Assembly: GCF_021018895.1 (NCBI RefSeq)
Contig: NC_079373.1
Coordinates: forward strand, 27,304,875 to 27,368,874
DNA from: Seriola aureovittata
Taxonomy: Eukaryota; Chordata; Actinopteri; Carangiformes; Carangidae
Length of the DNA stretch: 64,000 nucleotides
Direction: 5' to 3'
The notes beneath the pieces are model-generated. The model ran no database searches. It saw only the letters and a list, made by a program, of their open reading frames with translations, and was not told the DNA's origin. Below are positions 55,491-64,000 of the stretch, piece after piece (positions within the stretch are counted from its first letter, which is position 1; each line of letters opens with the position of its first letter). The position numbers were made by a program, and so were the translations under genes.

Positions 55491-55769
55491 CGGGGGCTGA
55501 GTCGGGGGCTAAGTTGGAGGCTAAGTCGGGGGCTAAGTCAGGGGCTAAGTCGGGGGCTAAGTCGGGGGCTAAGTTGGGGGCTGAGTCGGGGGCTAAGTCG
55601 GGGGCTAAGTTGGGGGCTGAGTCGGGGGCTAAGTTGGGGGCTAAGTCGGGGGCTAAGTTGGGGGCTGAGTCGGGGGCTAAGTTGGGGGCTAAGTCGGGGG
55701 CTAAGTTGGGGGCTGAGTCGGGGGCTAAGTCGGGGGCTAAGTTGGGGGCTAAGTCGGAGGCTGAGTCTG
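55491..55769. repeat. 12-bp GGGGGCTAAGTC minisatellite
   Basis: About 23 units of GGGGGCTAAGTC with TTGG and GCTGAG variants alternating regularly, so a 24- or 36-base higher-order pattern exists. Unit length is a multiple of three, giving stop-free frames of about 107-126 codons that are by-products. Confidence 0.96.
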
Positions 55770-55799
55770 CTGGGCACCAGGGCTGTCAGGGCCCGGGTA

Positions 55800-56235
55800 G
55801 TTTTGTAATATATTTTGGTAGGTTTTGCGTTTGTGTCTTGTCTACTTCCTGTTTTATTTTGGTGTGTGTTCTTCCTTGTCTTGTCTAGCTTCCTTCCCTC
55901 CTGTTGATTGCCTCCCATCCCCTAATGTGATACACCTGTGTCTCGTTATCATTCAGTGTATATATGTGGTGGGTTTTTTTTTCCCTTTCTGTGTCAGATC
56001 GTCTTGTTGGATTCCTGTCAGCGGTCCAGCGTCTGGTTCTACGTATATATATATATATATCTATCTATATCTATATCTATATCCCTTGTGTTATTGACCA
56101 GTTTTTGCCTTTTGGATACCGAGTACTCGCCTAGTGATTTTGTACTTCTGCCCCATGGATTAGATTTCCCGGTATTTTTGAAATTGGACTGAATTAAACG
56201 ACTACCAAACTCTCCTTCTCTTTGTCCCTGTCTCT
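55800..56235 (+). repeat. LTR-like dispersed repeat, copy 3
   Basis: Shares CTACTTCCTGTTTTATTTTG, CCCCTAATGTGATACACCTG and a TATATATG box with the copies at 23920 and 42395. It contains a TA/TCTATA run (56044-56082). Confidence 0.5.
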
Positions 56236-56621
56236 GCATTCTGAGTCCACCTGTTCTGTGTTTGATAAGGTCTGTGCTGGGGCCAGGTGGCTAGCTGCCG
56301 TTCCTGTTAGCATTAGCTTTTTTTTTCTTTATTGGTGAACAAAATGGGGACAAACAGAACACGGTGGGAGGGGTTAGTTTGCTAGCATTAGCAGCTAGCA
56401 TTAAAAGTGAGAACTTTCTAAATGCACTGTGTGTCTAACTGATCGATCTGTCCAGCAGCCGTCTCTAGTTTTCTTTCCCACAGGGAGTTTCTCTAGGACG
56501 AGGTGTATTTCAGGCAGTTTGTTCTTACAGCTGCTTTCACACCACGGCTGTGTGTGAACTAAATTCACACACAAATATTAACATTAACATGTGAAACCTT
56601 TCTCTGTCTCTCTCCCTCCAG

Positions 56622-57560
56622 GTGACAAAGAAGCTGCTGGTGCTGCTTCTGAAGCAGTTGCCTTGGTTACCTATGTTGGTGTGTTGGCTTCCCAGGATGG
56701 CGGCCGGATAGATGACGCCACATCTTCAAGGTGGACCCCCGGAGGAGCCTGTTGTCTCATTGAGGCATGGATTCTCTCTGCATCCAGGACATATGGAGAC
56801 ACAGAGGAGCCTCACCTGCATTCAGGACCCAGCAGGTGCAGCTGTACAGAGACAGGTAGACTGACAGAGGGGCGGGGTCAGCCTTCTGGTTTCCACCTTA
56901 ACCACTTCATCCCAGGTACATGCGAGTGTCTCAGAGCTTGTGGTTAAGTATATTGTGTATTATCATTTCATGCAAAAATAAAATTCATTTTTGATCCAAA
57001 ACCTTTTTCCTCAAGCCAGTGCCAAGTACTTCCAAGCTCCTGGCGACACCTGCCTGACAGAGCAGGAGGAAGAGCGAGTTGTCTTCCCTCCCAGAAACCA
57101 GGAGACGCAGCCCAGGTGACACTTCAAGGCAGCGACGGGGAAGAACACCTGCTGTCCTGGGAAGGAGAGTCTCCAGAGGTGAGATTCACTTCAGATATCA
57201 CTGTTTCCTCTAATGAATATCAGATCTATATTCACACACACTGCTCTCTGATTATCTCTCAGCTGTCTTCTTGGACTGAACTCAGGCCCTGCAAACTGGG
57301 CCAGTGTTAGCCGCCTGGTGGAGGCCGTTTGTAACCAGCTCTGCGTCTTCACCCGGTGGCAACTGACCCACCAGAACTGCAACCTGGAGCAGAACCAGAC
57401 TCTTCATAGATGTGATGCTGTGACCTCAGAGACGGATGTGTTCACCTCACACACTCTTTAGTGTGAACTGAACAGGTGTCAGTGTAGTACAGCTCATGTT
57501 CATTAGTTTTATTCACAACTTCATTGTTGTCAGTGAAAAGGTGTTTAATAAATAAACCTG
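56622..57560 (+). other. Possible spliced non-coding transcript or pseudogene
   Basis: Splice-like signals occur in order on the plus strand: CTCCCTCCAG before 56622, GACAG|gtagac near 56854, CCCAG|gtgaca near 57114 and CCAGAG|gtgaga near 57179, followed by AATAAA at 57547-57552. The candidate exons show no recognisable protein and the frames close quickly. Tentative only. Confidence 0.2.
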
Positions 57561-58130
57561 TGATTAAATTGTACTGAGTGTTTCTTCATATTTACCATCT
57601 GCCTCATGATGAATCAACAGTCACTTTGGTGAATCAGTGTTTTACAGACTTTTGTTCACAATTTAAAAAAACAGAAAATTACTGTTATTTTCTGTAAAAT
57701 TAGGATTTTGTTTTTACAGTGTATGTAAAATTCATAATATAGAGATTTTTAATAAATGTACATATACATATTTTACTATGGACATAAAATGGCATCATCA
57801 CTCTTGATACAGGGGCACATACACATATGTCATATGTCAGATTTTAGTTTAATGAGATTCTGATAATAGAAACCTGGAGCTCAGTAATAATCTCACACCC
57901 ATTTATAATGTGTGAGCTCGTTAATCTTCCTGCTCCGTGTCAGAGACGAGAGTCTGCTGCCCCCTGGTGGAGGACACACACCTCTGACGCTCATACAGTC
58001 CACACTGACAACCAGCGTGTGATGAAACCTTTATTTAAAGCCTCATGATGAACGACAGACGTAAAAAAAACTGCAAAGGTCTGAAATCCACAAACAAACA
58101 AACAGACAAACAAACAGACAAACGAAGGCT

Positions 58131-58136
58131 TTTATT
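58131..58136 (-). promoter_or_regulatory. Candidate polyadenylation signal of the CFAP97-domain gene
   Basis: AATAAA on the minus strand, about 200 bases past the stop codon; another lies at 58030-58035. Confidence 0.4.
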
Positions 58137-58249
58137 TTGTTAAAAACAATAATCATGTTGTGATTAAACAGGTGGACGGATGAATGAAAGAAAATGTGCT
58201 TTAACTTTCAAGATGCTGCGTTCACATCATCTCACAATGACTGTAATTT

Positions 58250-58250
<1 letters not shown>

Positions 58251-58291
<41 letters not shown>

Positions 58292-58325
58292 TGTGTGTGT
58301 GTGTGCGTGTGTGTGTGTGTGTGCG
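58251..58325. repeat. (TG)n microsatellite just past the CFAP97-domain gene stop
   Basis: About 75 bases of TG with GA and GC interruptions. Confidence 0.95.
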
Positions 58326-58331
58326 TGCGCT

Positions 58332-60441
<2,110 letters not shown>

Positions 60442-60618
60442 GCTGCGTGTCTGACGAGGAGTTCGTCCGATCCGGCAGGAGGTGTGGGCTGCGTGGTGTG
60501 TTTGCAGGCCCTGTGGGGGGTGGTCGCCATGGAGACGTACCCCTCTTTATCTCTTTGCAGCCATATAAGGTTCCTATTAATTATTACTGAGCTGCTCTTT
60601 TTAACCTCGCTGAGGAGA

Positions 60619-60632
60619 CGCACACACACACA

Positions 60633-60674
<42 letters not shown>
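60619..60674. repeat. (CA)n microsatellite upstream of the CFAP97-domain gene
   Basis: About 56 bases with one CT interruption, roughly 180 bases upstream of the ATG. Confidence 0.95.
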
Positions 60675-60677
<3 letters not shown>

Positions 60678-60996
60678 CTGAGATGACAGCAGATTACATC
60701 ACTAACACTATCTTCTCCGTCTCTTTCATGTTGATATCTGGATGTGAGAATAATATTGTAGGTATTTCTTCACACTTTGGTGCAGTTCTATTTTACATCA
60801 ACAGGTGTTTTAAGCAAAAATAAAAAGATAGAAAACGTCAATAACAAACAGATTATTCTGTAAATAGATGTTAGCACGTCACAGCTGATTCTCTCTGTCC
60901 GTCTTCTTCCTGCTCACATGAAACTGGACAAAACTTTGCTGCTGCCTTCAGCTGATCTTAGAGCAGAAACCAGTTGTTGCTTCTGCACTGGAATAC

Positions 60997-61630
60997 CTGC
61001 TCCAGGTTCTTCTGTCCTGCTCCAGGTTCCTCTGTCCTGCTCCAGGTTCTTCTGTCCTGCTCCAGGTTCTTCTGTCCTGCTCCAGGTTCTTCTGTCCTGC
61101 TCCAGGTTCTTCTGTCCTGCTCCAGGTTCCTCTGTCCTGCTCCAGGTTCCTCTGTCCTGCTCCAGGTTCCTCTGTCCTGCTCCAGGTTCTTCTGTCCTGC
61201 TCCAGGTTCTTCTGTTCTTCTGTCTTCTGTCCTGCTCCAGGTTCTTCTGTCCTGCTCCAGGTTCTTCTGTCCTGCTCCAGGTTCTTCTGTCCTGCTCCAG
61301 GTTCTTCTGTCCTGCTCCAGGTTCTTCTGTTCTTCTGTCTTCTGTCCTGCTCCAGGTTCTTCTGTCCTGCTCCAGGTTCTTCTGTCCTGCTCCAGGTTCC
61401 TCTGTCCTGCTCCAGGTTCTTCTGTTCTTCTGTCTTCTGTCCTGCTCCAGGTTCTTCTGTCCTGCTCCAGGTTCCTCTGTCCTGCTCCAGGTTCTTCTGT
61501 CCTGCTCCAGGTTCTTCTGTCCTGCCCCAGGTTCTTCTGTCCTGCCCCAGGTTCCTCTGTCCTGCTCCAGGTTCTTCTGTCCTGCCCCAGGTTCTTCTGT
61601 CCTGCCCCAGGTTCTTCTGTCCTGCCCCAG
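60997..61630. repeat. 20-bp CTCCAGGTTCTTCTGTCCTG minisatellite
   Basis: About 31 units of the 20-mer. Variants have TTCCTCTG or CCCCAG, and three times a longer insert TTCTTCTGTTCTTCTGTCTT recurs at about 160-100-base spacing. The CCCCAG variants cluster at the right end, suggesting polarity in how the array grew. Confidence 0.97.
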
Positions 61631-64000
61631 GTAATTTGGTAGAAAAAATAATTAAATAAAAGACCTTATTAAAGGAAAATGTCATCACAATATAAAGTAA
61701 AGAATAAAGAAGAGCCCTCTACAAGATGGAGGCACAAGATTATATAATAATTCTTTTTACTTTATTTATTGATTAGGGACGATGCAGTTTAACTTCGTTC
61801 CAATACAAAACATCAAACTGTTGCAGAGAGTTTACAGCTGTTGCTGATTTTCATCATATTCATATACATCAATACTGAGACACTGATGTGACGCACAGTC
61901 TACGAAGAGACAACAAAGACCAACAGATAAAACAATTAATAATATCAAACAATTAAATATACAGATGTTGAGACTAAAAACAGACAACAACAAAACAAGG
62001 ACACAAATAGTCACAAAAACAATTAACAATAGATACGATTACAAGAAATGGTATTTAATAATTCCCAAACAAAGTCACAAGTAATCAATGAAAGTTTTGG
62101 CGAGGGGATTCCTCCACGCCGTCTCTCCCCGCGGACGCTGCAGGAATAATGTGGACGGACAAGATCTCAGACCAACAGCTGAGCAGAGAGCTGCAGCGAG
62201 TCTCTGCAGGTGGAGCTGTGGCGACACCGTCGGCTCAGTCGTGTATTTCACAGTTGGTCGAAGCTTCAGTGAAGCTTCGTCAGTCTGATCTGACTCTGCA
62301 GCATCGGAGCGGCTGAGTTTAGAGGAAGAAGAAGATCTCAGGAGATGCTGTCAATGTGTTTGGATGAAATGACCTGTATATCATCTCATTAACACCTTAA
62401 TGAAACTTCTTCAAATCTGACACAAATATTCACTAGGAATTTAGGATGAACTGATTAGAATTTCGGGGTCAAATGTCAAAGGTCAAGGGCGTGGTGACCT
62501 CATAAAACACAGTTTTGGCCTTGTGAACGCAATATCTCTGTAACGCCTCGTAGGAGCTTCTTCAAATTTGGTACAGACGTTCACTTGGATGCAAGGATGA
62601 ACCAATTAGATGTTGGTGGCTAAAGGTCAAAGGTCAAGGTCACAGTGACCTCACAAAACATGATTTTTGGCCTTGTGAGCACAATATCTTTAGAGCTCCT
62701 GGAGGAAATCCCTTCAAATTTTGCACAGATGTAGACTGTGGTGCCGACAGACTCAGTCAGAGAAATCACAATCATATCGTGATTTAATCCTGTGTTTTTA
62801 AGGATGAGGACGTCAAATTAACAACTCTTACATTTCCTATCAGCTTCATTTGTGCAGTTTCTAAAATATAATGTGAGAAATTCTACATGAAACACAAAGT
62901 ATTTACAAACCAATTATTATGAATGATCAAGCAATAGTTCTTTAAGTGTCGACAGTCTACTTGTCTTAACATTAGCTCGCTAGGCTAACCCACTAGCGCT
63001 AAGCTAGTTAGCAAGCTTTTTTTTTGTGAGTAAAATGATGTTTGATTTGACACCTGGATCGTTCCAGGTCTACAGAAAACTGTGGATGAACAAACAGCAA
63101 AAAATAACATTACCTTGCCAAAAGTGGCGGCCATCTTGAATCTGTGAGTGGCTAAAATGCTTATCAAAAGAGTGACACCCGAGGAGGACTTGTTTAGTGA
63201 GACAGTTTAGTACTTGAATCCACATTTGAAACATTTCCTTGAAATATGCAGCAGTCTGCTGAACGATACGACGAGTCTGTTGCTTCTTCTCGTTCTCTCT
63301 TCACACTTTCACCGTTCGGCTCTCGTTTCTTTGCTCGACTTGTTTTCAGTGTCACATTTTCAACCTCTGCAGCTTCTGCTCTGAACGCAGATGAAACCAG
63401 ACGCCACGGGCCGTTCTCAAAGAATAGTTCAATATGCTGCATTCAGGACGCCATGTCCCTTTGATTTCAGCTGTGTGTGTGTGTGTGTGTGTGTGCGTGT
63501 GTGTGTGTGCAGGATTAATTGAGCATGTTTTGCTACTGAGTGGGTGTGTGTTCTCTGCGCTGGCTGTGATGAAACGCCGTGGGGAATCCATTTATTTTGA
63601 AGTCTGCTTATTACACTCTACAGAGGAGAGAGACAGGAGGGACGAGAGACAGTCTGGGAGAGTGGAGGGCAGAGAGAGAGAGAGAGAGAGAGATGTGTTG
63701 CCTCAGAGAGTGGAGTTGTTTTTTTAATTTTTGTGGCAGACGTCTTTTTATCGATGGAGTCTGATGAGTTTTTGATAACAGAGTCACATCAGTGTTTACA
63801 TGTGTCTGATCTGATCTGATCTGATCAATATTTACTCCTCTGGCTCGTCAGTCCCATCTCTAATTCATCGCATTGACGTCACTCTGACAAACCGCTGTTC
63901 TAAATTACCCTGCAAACATAATCCTGATTGATTCACTCTCTAATTTCAGGTGGCAAGTGATTAACTTGTCAATCACCTCTTCCCACACACACACACACAC
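61631..64000. other. Gene-free right flank
   Basis: No coding sequence recognised. It holds the two-and-a-half-unit dispersed repeat (62375-62745), GT and GA tracts (63473-63508, 63673-63692) and a terminal CA tract from 63986. Confidence 0.6.
62375..62745 (+). repeat. Dispersed repeat with internal tandem units and AGGTCA motifs
   Basis: Two full units and part of a third, about 142 bases each, share TTGGCCTTGTGAACGCAATA-like starts, CTTCTTCAAATTTGG and TCACTTGGATGCAAGGATGA blocks. Same family as 23440-23640 and 46891-47185. A perfect AGGTCAAAGGTCA lies at 62624-62636. Confidence 0.85.

Noticed and set aside
60997..61630. Regular repeat spacing that might suggest a CRISPR array
   Set aside because: The units are directly adjacent with no unique spacers, and the genome is vertebrate.
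60918..61688. Open frames of over 220 codons on both strands across the 20-bp array
   Set aside because: Same reason: a stop-free tandem repeat, with different frames reading the same monotony.
62985..63167. Minus-strand frame with a signal-peptide-like stretch (MLFFAVCSSTVFC)
   Set aside because: Only 60 codons, no exon partners, and the surroundings look like common non-coding repeat sequence.

Overview
The window is vertebrate nuclear DNA and almost certainly comes from a ray-finned (percomorph-type) fish. Evidence: genes split by GT-AG introns, abundant CA/TG and tetranucleotide microsatellites, a tRNA-derived SINE with target-site duplications, an L2/Rex-like LINE remnant, and several dispersed repeat families of the kind common in teleost genomes. 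Nothing bacterial, viral or plasmid-like was seen. Species cannot be named from the sequence.

Three protein-coding genes can be rebuilt exon by exon. (1) fem1b, plus strand, two coding exons (2823-3070 and 5015-6650), encodes 627 aa, the length of human FEM1B: the ankyrin-repeat/VHL-box substrate receptor of CUL2 ubiquitin ligase. (2) A collagen-receptor integrin alpha gene, best called itga11, minus strand, 30 coding exons from 49017 down to 11983, encodes 1199 aa with signal peptide, inserted I (VWA) domain, FG-GAP propeller with three calcium loops, transmembrane helix and LGFFNR tail. FEM1B and ITGA11 are also neighbours on human chromosome 15q23, which supports the integrin call. (3) A five-exon CFAP97-domain gene, minus strand (60441 down to 58332), encodes about 188 aa, probably a ciliary/flagellar protein of the CFAP97D1/D2 type.

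Layout: 1-2280 no gene seen; 2281-7830 fem1b with its long intron and 3' UTR; 7830-11982 gene-free space between two convergent genes; 11983-49017 itga11 (intron 1 is 9.4 kb, intron 2 is 4.6 kb, intron 5 is almost all minisatellite); 49018-58331 repeat-rich spacer with a possible non-coding transcript near 56.6-57.6 kb; 58332-60441 CFAP97-domain gene; 60442-64000 repeats only.

The genes do not form a pathway. fem1b acts in ubiquitin-dependent control of reductive stress and C-degron turnover, itga11 in adhesion of mesenchymal cells to fibrillar collagen, and the CFAP97-domain gene in cilia. The striking feature is the tandem-repeat load: long arrays of a GATG type (2.9 kb), a GGGTTCT type (1.1 kb), 20-bp, 12-bp, 10-bp and 27-bp units, and CA/TG tracts lying directly on splice sites. 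Dispersed repeats carrying AGGTCAAAGGTCA nuclear-receptor-like sites and an inverted pair of 354-bp repeats are the other observations worth testing.
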